A stretch of 64,000 nt of DNA from Platanthera guangdongensis (lineage: Eukaryota; Streptophyta; Magnoliopsida; Asparagales; Orchidaceae). The position numbers and the translations under genes are program-made. The DNA is taken from NCBI GenBank assembly GCA_039583875.1, contig CM077164.1:69905628-69969627 (forward strand), written 5' to 3'. The notes beneath the pieces are model-generated. The model saw only the letters and a list, made by a program, of their open reading frames with translations, searched no databases and was not told where the DNA came from. Positions 11,240-21,952 of this stretch are shown piece after piece (the stretch's first letter is position 1; every line of letters begins with the position of its first letter).

Positions 11240-11440
11240 TAGAGAATAGAGTTTAAGTCTATGATCATTAACTTTAAAGTCCCCCTTATCGGGGTGCGAA
11301 AGTAACACAGTTCCATCATACAACACATCCTTGACCGCAAACGGTCCAGACCAACGAGATTTAGATTTTCCAAAGAAATACGTTAACGTGAATTTAAAAG
11401 AAGAACCTGATCGCCCGGTTTAAAATTTTTTATGCTGGCG
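11240..11440 (-). pseudogene. Athila integrase C-terminal remnant
   Basis: The minus strand shows NFKPGDQVLL, then after a one-base shift SRWSGPF, LYDGTVLLSHPD and FKVNDHRLKLY, the typical tail of plant gypsy integrases. It joins upstream to the protease linker without RT, RNase H or the integrase core, so it is the scar of a large internal deletion with its junction near 11440-11480. Confidence 0.75.
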
Positions 11441-12467
11441 GAAGTTCTTAACATGATAATTTGTTTCTGCAGGGTCAGGTGGTTTTTCAAATTAATTTGG
11501 CAAATTTTTATCATTTTCAAAAATAAGATTTTGTTGTCCAAAATCAGAGTCATTTTCGAATGGTGCTTGTACGGACATAACAGTGTTTTCAAAATAGTTG
11601 ATGAGGGTCCAAAAAAAGAAGAAGGAAAATCATTTGGAGGGAAATAGGAGTCTTCTTTTAAATCATCAATGAAAAAACAAGAGTCATCATTTTGTAAAGA
11701 GTTTTTCATCGATTTATTAATATCAAATATTACTTCCTCATCTCCCACACGCAGAGAAAGTCTTCCGTCACTCACATTTATGATTGCTCGAGCGGTGGCT
11801 AGGAAGGGACGACCAAGGATAAGAGGGACCTCGACATCCTCTTCAATATCAAGTATGACAAAATCCACCGGAAGATGAATTTGTCGACCTTCACTAGCAC
11901 ATCCTCAATGATACCTAACGGATACTTAATCGATCGATCAGCCAATTGAATACTCATACGCGTAGGGCTGAGAGTGCCCAAACCTAGATTTTAAACAATG
12001 AAAAAGGCATCAAGTTGATGCTCGCACCTAGATCCGCTAGCGCATGTTTTTTAAAAAAGATCACCAAAAACGCAAGGAATTAAAAAACTACCCGGATCGT
12101 GTATTTTTTTAGGCAAGTTAGAGTTTTTAACGACCGCCGAGCACTCTTCATTTAACGTTACGTGAGAAAGATTTTCCAATTTCTTTTTATTTGTTAATAA
12201 ATCCTTGAGATATTTGGCGTATTTCGGCATTTGGCTTATTGCTTCATGAAATGGCAAATTTATATGAATTTGTTTAAACATTTCAAGAAAACGTGAATAT
12301 TGATCATCTAATTTTTCTTTCCTAAGTCGAGCCGGATAAGGAGGTGGCGGCAATTCCTTTATAATTGTCGAAGCATCATTTGGAAACTCTTTAACTTCTT
12401 TTTCAAAAGTAAGCTTTTCTTTTTCAAAATTAGATTTGTCTTTTTCTTTTTTCAAAATTTTTATCAT
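11441..12467 (-). pseudogene. Athila protease region
   Basis: The N-terminal part (12467-12051) has PYPARLRKEK, INLPFHEAISQMPKYAKYLKD and DPGSFLIPC, a conserved block before the Athila protease. Next comes ALADLGASINLMP near 12030-11990, the DLG form of the active site that I recall from this lineage. PTRMSIQLADRSIKYPLGI and VPLILGRPFLATARA (11960-11790) complete the domain. Frames change near 12050 and 11870. The protease would cut the Gag-Pol polyprotein. Here it is broken and has no RT behind it. Confidence 0.8.
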
Positions 12468-12509
12468 TTGATTCCGTAATGATAACCTTTTCAGTAGTAG
12501 GAGAGGTAA

Positions 12510-13942
12510 TCACCTCTGGCTCTTCCCTTGTGGTGGGCTCGTTAATAACTTTCCCGCTCCGAAGGGAAATCGCATTTGCGTGTTCCCTTGGGTTAGGCTC
12601 AGTGTTCGAGGGAAGAGTTCCAGGTGGTCTCTCATAAAAGCTTTGGCGAGTTGGCCGACCTGATTTTCTAAATTCTTAATTGATCCCGTTATGTTTCTAA
12701 TAGTAGCATCGTTTGAGCTTATATACTTAGCAAAGATCTCTTCCAAAGGGGAAGGTTTTTGAAATTTTGTTGTGGTGGTGGTGGTGGTGTAAAATCGTGC
12801 GGTGGGCGTATGGTGTTAGCGTTATTACTCCACGAGAAATTTGGATGGTTACGCCATCCGGGGTGATAAGAATTAGAAGAAGAAGAAAAACCAGGCGGAG
12901 AAGAAAAATTCGTAAAAGCAGAAAAATTGTTTGCAGAATTATTTTGAGCAGGCCTGGGTATGTTCCCCAGATAATCCACCTGCTCGGCAGCAGCAGCATT
13001 CACGTTTTCATATACCTTAGCGGCGGAGGAAGCAGTCATCTCCGAAATCTTCTTGTTTAACATTTCCACTTGTAGCGCCAGCTGCGAAACCGAATCCACT
13101 TCATAGATACCTGCAGGTTTAGATGGGCGAGACCTTGACGAGTTCCACTGATAAGTGTTCATCGCCATGTCCTCGATAAGCTCAAGAGCGGCTTCCGGAG
13201 TTTTGCGGTCTAAAGAACCAGCGGAAGCGGCATCTATCATTTGCTTTGTCTCTTGGTTTAGCCCATTATAAAATGTCTGAACCTGTAACCATACAGGCAG
13301 AGCATGATGAGGGCACCTTCTCAAAAGTTCTTTGAACCTCTCCCAAGTGTCATAGAGGGTCTCAGAAGCAATTTGAGAATAAGAAGTGATATCATTTCTT
13401 AACTTAGCCGTTTTGGCGGGGGGGAAATATCTAGCAAGAAATTTTTCAATTAAAATGTTCCAAGTAGTGATTGAGCCTCTTGGAAGAGAACTCAACCACT
13501 GTTTGGCCTTAGTTCTTAAGGAGAAGGGGAAGAGTCTTAGCCTTATAGCATCATCTGAGACACCATTAATTTTAAAGGTGTCACAGATTTCAAGAAAATT
13601 AGCAATATGCAAGTTCGGATCTTCATCTTGTAATCCGTCGAACTGGACATATTGCTGCACCATTTGTATGATGCTAGGCTTGAGCTCGAAGTTATTGTTC
13701 GCAATGGCAGGTCGAACAATACTTGTTTCAGTCCCCTCCAGGTTGGGTCGAGCATAATCGGACATAGTCCTTTGCTGAGCCATTCCTGGGTTGGGATCTC
13801 CCATTTCAGAATAATTGCAATCCCCGAAGGAATCCTCAACCGCTGTTTGAGAAGTGGAAGCCCCGAATCGTAGTTGTCTCCGAAAGGAGCGTTCGATTTC
13901 TGGGTCCAAATCAACAAGTAGCGACGGATTCGCTCGGGTCAT
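12510..13942 (-). CDS. Athila gag (frame broken near 12745)
   Basis: The main frame (13942-12719, 407 codons) starts at an ATG shortly after the leader. It contains the retrotransposon gag core: HIANFLEICDTFKINGV, LRTKAKQWLSSLP, FLARYFPP, LYDTWERFKELLRRCPHH and FYNGLNQETKQMIDAA at about residues 100-240. The tail is Asn/Pro-rich. A one-base shift near 12745 moves the C-terminal coiled part (AKYISSNDATIRN, LENQVGQLAKA) to another frame ending at 12510. No CCHC knuckle is visible, which I believe is usual for this lineage. It would form the virus-like particle. With one correction it could still be nearly functional. Confidence 0.85.
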
Positions 13943-14310
13943 GCACTAGTGAAGAAAACGAGGGAAGATGAGAATAAAAGCTTGAAAAAAAAAAAAAGAA
14001 AAGAGGGAAAAGAAAGGAAAATTTTTTTTAGTTTTGTTTTTTTTTTTGAAAAAAATTTTTTTTTTTTAGACGGCTTGGCTCTCGAACTTCCCGAGGACTA
14101 CCCGGTGAAGGGTTCGCCCGGTACTAGGTAAAATGGTGGCGCTTAAAGCCCCTTACCCTTTTCGAGAGATTTTAGGTGGGGTAGAATTAAAATGAGGTGG
14201 GTTGGTTATAAAAATTTAAATATATAAATTATAATTTTTTTTTTTGATTTTTTTTTTTTTTGGAGAAGTAATAGCGCAAGCGTTTTCAAAATATTGACAA
14301 AGAAAAGTCC
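13943..14310 (-). other. Athila leader, homopolymer-rich
   Basis: Untranslated leader between primer site and gag. Long A and T runs at 13984-14070 and 14230-14262 and no coding sign. Confidence 0.6.
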
Positions 14311-14331
14311 CCGGCAACGGCGCCAAAAACT
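14311..14331 (-). other. Athila primer binding site (tRNA-Asp type)
   Basis: On the minus strand TTTTTGGCGCCGTTGCCGGGGA follows the LTR end CCACCA within a few bases. TGGCGCCGTTGCCGGGGA is complementary to the 3' end of plant tRNA-Asp, the usual primer of Athila elements. Confidence 0.85.
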
Positions 14332-16217
14332 TGGTGGGCCAAAACCCGAACAGGCAAGCGTAACCTGTCGAATTGTAGTACCAAGGTCGTATTTAAACAC
14401 GGGGTTGTCAAGTACTTCTACTCGCGCTCTAACTATTATCCTGCCGGAAAACTAATGGGATTTGAGAATTTTAAAATTCAAACTGAAACGAAATCTGAAA
14501 CGGAACTATGGATTAAAAGATAGCACTTGATCGATGATTCACCATGAAAAGAGATAGGAGAAATGAAAATAATATTTTATAATTGCGACTTCACTCGACC
14601 GTGACGGATCCGACAATAAGACAAAATCTCGCTAGAGCATTAAGTCTCCTAACTTATAGACGCTTTGATCGAAATCTCTTTACAAATCAAAGGGGCCTAA
14701 AGTTGCATTATCGAGATGATCCGCACTATTGGATTTGACTCCAATCCGGAGGATTTACGTCGTCCTATCTCTAGGGTTGCGTTCAACTCCTTCCCTCTTT
14801 GAGTGATCTTTCAAATCAATAAGTCTCTCGACTATTATGAAATGAGATCAAAGGCCTACTACCGTATACCGGAAATACGGAGTCGGCTCGAAATAAATCA
14901 AAGAGGGATCGAGCGAAAGTTAGCAAAAATAGAATTTCGAAGTAAAAATAATTCCTATCTCAAATCATGGATCCTCATGATCAAATGCTAAAAGACGATT
15001 AGCTACGCATAGTTGAGAAAGAAAGCACGGAAAGATAAAAGAAATTCATCTTCATTGATATGTAAAAATGGAGAAGTACAAAATAATAAAGGGACAAGAT
15101 TAGGCTAACGAAGAAAAGATTATACTATTAAACAAAGGTTACACTAATGAAGACTTAACAACATGTAAGCAACATAAAAGAAAGACTCTCTCTTGAACTA
15201 GTACTTCACTTGCTCTCCAAAATCCAACTCTCCAAAGCATGAGACCATGGTGCCCTTTTATAGATGAGGAGGGAAGATTCTAGAATGGAAAGAAGAAGAG
15301 GGGGCAAGGGGGGTGGCCGGCCATGTAGGGTGGAGAAGGTGCATGCATGCATTGAATGAGGTGGAGAGAATTCATGCATGATATTAAATGAAGGAAGAGG
15401 GAGAATATACATTCATGCATATAAATTTAAAAGAAATGAAATACATAAAAGAGGGGGGATGGATGGTAATAAAGAGTGGAGAAAAATAATAAAAGGAGAG
15501 AGAGGAGGGAACATGCATGAATGTGGCTTATGGAAATGAAATAAAATAAAGGAGAGAGGGGGGATGGGTGGTAATAATGAAGGGGGGGAAATATAGGGGG
15601 CCGGCCATGCACTTATGAGAGAATCATGCAAGGTGGCATGCCATGAACTTGAATAAATTCATGCATGGGCTTGGGTAGAGGCTAGGTGGGCTGCTTGGTG
15701 GCTCGGGTAGGGGCTGTTTTGGGCTGCATAGGGGGCTCGGTTTGGCTAGGAGAGCTGCTTGGGCTGCACCATATGGGGCCGGGCTGCACCATGCTTGAAG
15801 TGGGCTGCTTGGGGGCTCGGGTTTGAGTTTGAGGGCTGCATGGGGGGCTCGGGTTTGAGCTTGAAGAGGGCTGCACTTTGTGGGCTGCATCATCTAGCAA
15901 GTACCTACAAGAAAATAACACATAATAACATTAGTTATATAAGAAATCATAACACAACTAAGCAACATAATATTAGTTTAATAAAATAACATAAAACATA
16001 AAACATATAATAAAACTATAGATTTTTATATCAAAACATAACAAAATAAAATTTCAACATAATGAGCAAATAAAGCTATAATAAAACTAGGAATTATAAT
16101 ATCCTAACACAACAAGACTTTAAACAAGATATGCATGAAAATACATGAATCATACAATTAAACTAGGAATTTTGCATACTAAACTATCCCAAACATGATG
16201 ACTAAAACAAGTCATCA
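14332..16217 (-). repeat. Athila 5' LTR (1886 bp)
   Basis: Starts TGATGACT (16217) and ends CCCACCA (14332) on the minus strand, next to the tRNA-Asp primer site. It is a full-length match to 7346-9226. The duplication GCTGA follows at 16218-16222. Confidence 0.92.
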
Positions 16218-16222
16218 GCTGA

Positions 16223-17745
16223 CATGACTAGCGCTAAGGCTAACTTCTCCAAAATTGGATACCGTGTCTCAGCACTCTTCAAGATATGGCTAACATAGTA
16301 AATTGGGAATTGCTTCATGCTCTCTTCCCGAAGAATAACGGAGCTGACGGCCTCAGGGCCAACCCTAGGTACAAGAAAAGAATCTCTCCTGGCCGGGGAC
16401 TCTGAAGCAGGGGTGCTGAGGTCAGTTGCATCTTCAACTGCTCAAAAGCTTGGGAGAATTCTTCCGTCCACTCAAACTTGGATGCTCCTCGAAGAGTTTT
16501 AAAGAAGGGAGCACTCCTATCTCCAACCCGAGAGAGAAATCTTGCAAGACCTGCCAGCCTCCCCCCTAACTGCTGAACTTCCTTTGGCGAACGAGGGGTA
16601 GGCATATCAAGAATGGCTTTCACTTTATCAGGATTGGGGGCAAGTCCTTCCGGAGTAAGGAGATGACCAAGAAACTTCCCCTTACTCGCCCCAAACGTGC
16701 ATTTCAAAGGGTTAAGCTTCATTTTGTACCTACGCAGAGTAGCGAACGTCTCTGCTAGGTCTCGCAAGTGCAGCGAAAATGACTTACTCTTAATCAAGAG
16801 ATCGTCTACATACACTTCTAGGTTCCTCCCCTTCTGATGGTTAAACACACGGTCCATCATCCGTTGGTAGGTTGCACTGGCATTTTTAAGCCCAAAGGGC
16901 ATCACAAGGTAGCAATAGCAACCATCATTAGTAATGAACGACGTGTGAGGAACGTCAGGCTTATGCATTCTTATGTGGTGATAACCAGAAAACGCATCTA
17001 AAAAACTCATATAAGAGTACCCTACTGCGGAATCAACTAAAGAATCTATCTGAGGCAAGGGGTAGCAATCTTTAGGGCATGCTTTATTAAGTTTGGTAAA
17101 ATCTACACACATTCGCCATTTTCCTCCTGGTTTCTTAACCATTACAACATTAGAAATCCAAGTAGGATATTGAATTTCTTTAACAAAATTAGCCTTGTGG
17201 AGTTTTGCAACCTCCTCCCTTATTGGCTCTGCAAGCTTCGTAGCCATGTCCCTCTTCTTTTGTTGTATAGGCTTGCAGCCGGGATCAACATTCAAGTGGT
17301 GGCATGCAACATCAGGATCCACTCCTGGCATGCCTTCTGCTGACCAGGCGAAGACATCCAGGTTATTCAGCAAGCAGGAAATCAACTCGGCCTTTTGATC
17401 TTCAGGTAGCTCCGAGTTGATGGAGAGCTTCCTCTCCTCCCCCTCAGCAATGGGGACTCCTTGTGTCACCTGGGCAGGTTCCATGTGCGCACCTCCATCA
17501 GCGGCAGCTTCTGGATTTGAAGAGGATTCTGCAGCGGCTGCCGGAGCAAGGGAAGGGCTGGATTTAACCATGTTGACAGTGCGGACATAGCACTCCCTTG
17601 CTCTTCTTGGGTCACTCCTGACCCGGCACATCCTTCCATCGGAAAAGAACTTGATGGCAAGGTGGTAAGTGGAAACCACCGCTTGATATTTTTTCAGAAG
17701 AGGTCTGCCGAAGATGGCATGGTAGCTGCTGGGGGCGTCAACCAC
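16223..17745 (-). pseudogene. Tat reverse transcriptase and start of RNase H
   Basis: The frame 17745-16315 (476 codons) holds RT: YPTWISNVVMVKKPGGKWRM, VDFTKLNKACPKD (first Asp), MPFGLKNASATYQRMMD and YVDDLLIKSKS (catalytic Asp pair near residue 305), then GHLLTPEGL and GRLAGLARFLSR in the thumb. The RNase H start continues in another frame to 16223 (KQFPIYYVSHIL, ETRYP), where Athila is inserted. It joins upstream in the same frame to 17752-18630 across one TAA. The catalytic motif is intact. Confidence 0.88.
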
Positions 17746-17751
17746 TATGAA

Positions 17752-18630
17752 TTATACTTGCTTAGTTGCCCCTCCAAGCTTCACGGGCAGGATGACGCTG
17801 CCTTCCACTTCTTTTCTCTCTCCCGAGAAACCATAGAGTGGACCCTCAGTGGAAAGCAGAGGCTTTCCGGTCCTCAGGGCCTCAAAAGTAGACTTGAACA
17901 GGAGGTTGACCGAGCTGCCTGTGTCAACAAGAATTCTATCAACTGTAAAGTCCCCAATCACAGCCTGAATTACAACTACATCATCAAACGGATTGGCTAT
18001 TTGGGGTAGATCTGCTGGACCAAAGGTGACAACCTCACTTGGAGGAGCAACGGAAGAAGAAGAGGCCACCTCTGCCCGGGTGACTCTTGAAATTGACGAT
18101 TTCCGAGTAGACTCGGTCCCTGCTCCACCATGGATGAAGAAGAGGCGTCCCAGAACCCCTTCATCATTTACGTCGAAGCACTCTACCGGGACGCTGATGG
18201 GCCCCAGACGACCTTCGTCCTCTACATCCACACATTCTTGGTATGCCTCAGCTACTTCTTTGCCCTTTGAGGTGGATGGCTTCGAAGAAGAAGGAGAATC
18301 CTTCTTGGCCAAGTCAATCTTGCCCTCGGCAAGCAGCTTCTCTATCAGCATGCGAAGGGCCTTGCAATCCTCAGTCAAGTGGTCCTTTTCTTTGTGGAAC
18401 TGGCAATATTGTGCATTATTCCTTGGCTTCCACATTTTCTGAGGCTCTTGCCTCTTTTCTTCTGATCTCCTTTGCAAGATCTGGATGACTTCGTCAAGGT
18501 CCAGATCTGCCAATGTCCTCCATGGGGCTTGCATCAGATTGGCCCGGAGCAGGCAAGGCTGCTTGTTGGAGGATGGGAAGAGCTTGCAATGGAACGGCGG
18601 GAGTGGCGGCCAACGGCAGTCTCTGCTCAT
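17752..18630 (-). pseudogene. Tat gag C-terminus and protease
   Basis: Contains the Tat-type zinc knuckle variant YCQFHKEKDHLTEDC (about residues 74-88) and the aspartic protease motif ILVDTGSSVNLLF (about residue 233) with a complete DTG. It is in the same frame as the RT ORF and separated from it by a single TAA at about 17752. Upstream it is out of frame with gag (about 18620-18745), where one or two shifts have occurred. Confidence 0.85.
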
Positions 18631-19763
18631 GAAACGGTTGATGGCCTTGGAAAGGTTTCTGGTTGCGGAAGTTCCTGCCTCTTTGAGACAGAGGCTGGAA
18701 GTCTGGGCTGAGGGGGCTTGCTACGAGAGGAAGAAGCGGAGGCATCCCTTCCTTCAGCCTTAGCTGTCAGGGATGAGACATAGGTTGGATTGGCATTTTC
18801 TCCTTCAATGAAACGGTTGACCTTGGCGATCAACTCTTGATAAGTCTCAGGTGCCTTGGTTGTTGCTTTAAACTTCAGGGGGCCTTCCCGGAGGCCATGG
18901 ATCAAGGCGACCTTGTAATAATCGGGGTTCACATTCCTTACCCCTTGGATCTCTCTCTGAAAGCGATCAACGAATCGCGCCACTGATTCATTATCCCTTT
19001 GCTTGATTTCAAATAGGGCAGCTGGCCCATTCTTCCTCTTTCTTGAGGTAGCAAACCTCAGCAACAACTGGCTGCGAAGCTCTGCGAAAGAAGAGATTGT
19101 GCCCGAAGGCAGCTTATAGAACCACTCTCTCGCCTGTCCTTCGAGAGTGGTAACCAGGAGTTTACACTTGATTGCATCTGAGAGGCATCTCAAAGCAACT
19201 GCCCCCTCAAATGCTTGGAGGTGAGAGACTGGATCAGTCCCTCCTGAATAGAATGGGATACGAGGCTCCCTGAAGTTGTTCGGAGCTGATTCCCATTGGA
19301 TTCGATCAACGAAGGGAGACGGGGTCTCGAACTCTGCAGGGTAGAAGGGGCGGACTGAAGCTGGGGAGCCCGCGGGCTCGGCGGACTGGCGGTCAGCAAA
19401 ATGAAGCTGGTGGGCAGGAGTGCCCCTGGCAGCTTCCCTGAAGAAATTCCTAAAAGCAAACTGCTCCTCCTGAGGGCGCAGAGGGGCGGCGGACTGAGCA
19501 GGATTCCGAGGAGTTGCTGGCGACTGCCGAAGTGGAGTTCGGCGAGCTGGAGTATGGCGGACTGGCGAGTCCGCTGGTTCTGCTGCGGCCTGAGGAGCAA
19601 GCCGCTGGGCTAGCGCGAGCAGGGCTTGGCTGATTGCGTCGAGATGCTGGTCAGTCTGCCGGCGGGACTGCTCGGCCTCAAGGCGAGCTTGCTCAATTGC
19701 GTCCCAAAGAGAGTCCTCTGAAGAACTGGAGCGGTCTGAAGAGCGGGCTCTGCGGTCTGACAT
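18627..19763 (-). CDS. Tat gag, N-terminal and core part
   Basis: 378 codons starting at the ATG that follows the leader (MSDRRARSSDRSSSSEDS). The N-terminus is Ser/Arg-rich with a helical stretch (EQARLEAEQSRRQTDQHL). The gag core spans about residues 150-310: PFYSGGTDPVSHLQAFEGAV, LEGQAREWFYKLPSGTISSF, LLLRFATSRKRK, KQRDNESVARFVDRF. It would form the particle shell. Its first 62 codons recur at 22597-22412 in the chimeric block, supporting this start. Confidence 0.88.
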   Translation of the reverse strand: MSDRRARSSDRSSSSEDSLWDAIEQARLEAEQSRRQTDQHLDAISQALLALAQRLAPQAAAEPADSPVRHTPARRTPLRQSPATPRNPAQSAAPLRPQEEQFAFRNFFREAARGTPAHQLHFADRQSAEPAGSPASVRPFYPAEFETPSPFVDRIQWESAPNNFREPRIPFYSGGTDPVSHLQAFEGAVALRCLSDAIKCKLLVTTLEGQAREWFYKLPSGTISSFAELRSQLLLRFATSRKRKNGPAALFEIKQRDNESVARFVDRFQREIQGVRNVNPDYYKVALIHGLREGPLKFKATTKAPETYQELIAKVNRFIEGENANPTYVSSLTAKAEGRDASASSSRSKPPQPRLPASVSKRQELPQPETFPRPSTVS

Positions 19764-19793
19764 TTCTATCCGCTGAATTCAAAACACTACTCG

Positions 19794-19808
19794 AATCTGA
19801 AGGTCGCG
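19794..19808 (-). other. Tat primer binding site, internal tRNA-Phe match
   Basis: The plus strand reads ATCTGAAGGTCGCG up to the LTR border, followed by TGTT of the LTR. This matches an internal stretch of plant tRNA-Phe (anticodon stem to T arm, recalled from memory), not a tRNA 3' end. The same sequence precedes LTR B (22628-22642). No TGG-type site is present. Confidence 0.5.
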
Positions 19809-20572
19809 TGTTAACTGTTGATGCACGAAAACACAAAGGGGGGTCGAGCACCACCAGCTAACGGTTCGAGCACCGGGGAATAGAGAGACTGCGAGTAGTA
19901 ATCTACTAAGCGGATGAGGGCAGGAAGAACAGCAGGGCCGTGAGCCACGACAACAACATACTTCGCCCGTCATGGCCTGAATGCCTCTCTTGCGACGGGC
20001 TTTCCCTTGATTGAAGAATGATTCGGTTATAAGTGAAAGGAAAAGGTTGACAAGAGCAAAGCAAGGAGGAGTCCGCAAGGCGCAAGATTCGAGTCCGCAG
20101 CCTTTAACAAGTAGGGTCCTGGGTCCGAGTCAGCGTGTCCTGGGTGCACCACCTCCCCCTATTTATAGGATAGGGGGCCTGCCCAAACAGGCAGGGCTAA
20201 AATAACCGACTGCCCGAGGTACAGGAGAACCGGGCAGCGGTGACGGGAAGCAAAAGAGGAAGAACACGCCAGTCCGCACTAAAGGGGCGGACTAGGCTCG
20301 CGGACTGGAGCTTCCATCTGCTGCTGCTAGGCACAATCCTGCTGGACAATGGCCTGGGCGGACGAGATACCGAGTCCGCCGATGTAGAGTACCCTAAGAT
20401 CCCAAAGCACGGCAGACTGGCGAACAGAGTGCCGTGTCCGCTACTGGGGGATCATCCGTGGTGGCGGATTACCGCTGCTTTGCCGGACTGGGCGGACAGC
20501 CTAACTGAGTCCGCACCTGTTGAAAAGGGGGTCTTGGCACCTCATAGGATGTTGCGGACTGAGGGGTTAACA
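19809..20572 (-). repeat. Tat LTR A (764 bp), 5' LTR of the Tat element
   Basis: On the minus strand it starts TGTTAACCCC (20572) and ends GTTAACA (19809), a perfect 6-bp terminal inverted repeat. It is homologous over its length to LTR B (22643-23404) but clearly diverged in the upstream half. It carries many GCGGACT and AGTCCGC words. CTATTTATAGG near 20158-20168 is a likely TATA region. Confidence 0.88.
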
Positions 20573-20606
20573 CATCTAGAAGAGTGAAGGATGGAATGTG
20601 AGATGA

Positions 20607-21656
20607 TTAATCAATGTCCATGTGTGGGTAGTGATGTAGTGGATGGAAGATTTCTTCAGTTGATGTTGGAGTTGGAGAAGGGATGGAAATGGGGGATGAA
20701 ATTGTGATAGTGGATGTGATTGTTGTTGATGAAACAATAGGTGGAGAAGGAGGAGATGATGAGGCAGGCAAATCTTCTGCAGGGGCAGAAACCTGAGGGG
20801 AAGAGACTGAAATAGTCCTTATGCCTGAAGAAGAGATTGCAGAGGCTCTGCTGGGCTTTACAATCTGCCTGTCCCATTTCCCAAATAGGGCACAGGTAAG
20901 CCTCTTGGAGGCATTGATGTGTATTCCATTGGACACAAGCAGGTCAGGGCATCTATTGTGAAGAAACAGCCCTAAAATCCTCCCAAAATTAACAAAATTC
21001 TTGTTAATTTTCTTCTTGATCAAATCAAAAAACACTTCACCCCAGTTCAGCTGCTTCTTGTCCACCAAGGCACCCATCAAACATAGCTGATACCTAGAGA
21101 TGGTATCATGAGCAGAGTGTTTTGCCAACAACACTTTCCCAACTACATCAGCAAGAAATCTGTACTCAACTGACAGATTCTTCTTAAGCAATTTATTAGG
21201 GTTAGCTGCTGAATGGCCCATCCTCTCAAGCATAAGTGAAAATTCTTCTCCAGAAATCTCAATAGAATCTTCACCAGAATTTAATTGAAATACCTCTGTC
21301 AAAACAGCAGGTGTTAAAGGTTCCTGAGTTCCTGAGATGGTTCCGATCACAGTGTTCTGATCCAGATTGTGGGCAGTATACACCCATTCCTTTATTTCAT
21401 TTGCGGCCAATTTGATCCTTGTAGACATTATGTTAACTAACTGTTGGTCCTTGAAGAGTTCCAGAATGTCCTCGAATATTTGATCGTTGTTATCGAAAGA
21501 ATCCATGTCTATATCAAAGTCAGTATCAAATTTCATGGTTGCCAAGATTGCGACTGAAACTGCCATTGATTCCTGCAAAAAAATGAACAAACACAAGAGC
21601 AAGTGCAGAAACGTTTGGAGGGAAAGAGAAATTCTGCAGAGAGTATGAAAGCGCAA
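20607..21656 (-). CDS. ORF downstream of copia pol; resembles plant transposon-associated protein
   Basis: Open for 349 codons. The ATG at 21566 (MAVSVAILATMKF) is the likelier start, because 21656 lies about 30 bp below a TATA box and the first 30 codons resemble a pyrimidine-rich leader. The body (about residues 60-265) is helical with LNWGEVFFDLIKKKINKNF and GRILGLFLHNRCPDLL, reminding me of the putative plant transposon protein family found beside retrotransposons. The tail is Ser/Pro/Thr-rich, and the last codons end 35 bp from LTR A. The frame is intact, unlike the copia fragment before it. No catalytic motif is visible and the function is unknown. Its position after pol is like that of the extra ORF of sireviruses. 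Confidence 0.5.
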   Translation of the reverse strand: MRFHTLCRISLSLQTFLHLLLCLFIFLQESMAVSVAILATMKFDTDFDIDMDSFDNNDQIFEDILELFKDQQLVNIMSTRIKLAANEIKEWVYTAHNLDQNTVIGTISGTQEPLTPAVLTEVFQLNSGEDSIEISGEEFSLMLERMGHSAANPNKLLKKNLSVEYRFLADVVGKVLLAKHSAHDTISRYQLCLMGALVDKKQLNWGEVFFDLIKKKINKNFVNFGRILGLFLHNRCPDLLVSNGIHINASKRLTCALFGKWDRQIVKPSRASAISSSGIRTISVSSPQVSAPAEDLPASSSPPSPPIVSSTTITSTITISSPISIPSPTPTSTEEIFHPLHHYPHMDID

Positions 21657-21682
21657 AGGCAGAACGACAGCCGAAAAATGAG

Positions 21683-21692
21683 TTTTATATTA
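21683..21692 (-). promoter_or_regulatory. TATA box before the 20607-21656 ORF
   Basis: The minus strand reads CCTAATATAAAACTC. It lies between the palindrome array and a pyrimidine-rich leader that ends TTTTTGCAGGAATCAATGG at the likely start codon. Confidence 0.55.
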
Positions 21693-21717
21693 GGGTTCGA
21701 CGCAGATAAGGAAAGAT

Positions 21718-21952
21718 CGTTGAACTCCGTTCGACGATCTGGGCTTCTAAAGGAAACTGAAAGGTCATCAACATCGTCGATCTCCGTTCGACGATATTGG
21801 AGAGCGTCGAGCTTCGTTCGACGATCGCTGACCGGAAGAAAGATAATTTAGCACTATCTGGAAAGCGTTGAACTCTGGTCGACTATTTCTAAGAGTGTCG
21901 GTCTCCGTTCGACGATCTTTGGGAAAAACGTCGAGCGTAGTTCAGAGACTAG
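21718..21952. repeat. array of CGTCGA..TTCGACG palindromes
   Basis: About six units of the form CGTCGA-N5/6-TTCGACG (near 21721, 21776, 21804, 21866, 21896, 21930), some degenerate. It is placed just upstream of a TATA box, as in the palindrome arrays of the SIRE and E LTRs. Confidence 0.75.

Larger units (their letters stand above)
7346..16217 (-). mobile_element. Athila-type Ty3/gypsy derivative lacking RT and most of integrase
   Basis: 8872 bp with LTRs of 1881 and 1886 bp, a 5-bp duplication, a tRNA-Asp type primer site and Athila-like gag and protease. RT, RNase H and the integrase core are missing, and protease runs almost directly into an integrase C-terminal remnant (about 11240-11440). 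It must have moved with proteins from an intact relative. Intact LTRs, the duplication and near-identical LTR bodies point to a recent insertion into Tat. Confidence 0.9.
3122..20572 (-). mobile_element. Ty3/gypsy Tat-lineage element, with nested Athila
   Basis: Minus-strand order: 5' LTR (19809-20572), unusual primer site, gag (19763-18627), CCHC-like knuckle and protease (18630-17752), RT (17745 on), RNase H, a second RNase H, integrase (ends 5343), then a long 3' region with tandem repeats. Athila splits the first RNase H at 7345/16223. The gag type, YVDDLLIKSK in RT, the extra archaeal-type RNase H and the long 3' region point to the Tat group. No 3' LTR is seen before copia-1 begins at 3121, so it probably lies beyond copia-1, off the window. 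Confidence 0.85.

Noticed and set aside
19794..19812. A real tRNA gene
   Set aside because: Only an 18-nt internal tRNA-Phe match is present; there are no acceptor or D arms around it.
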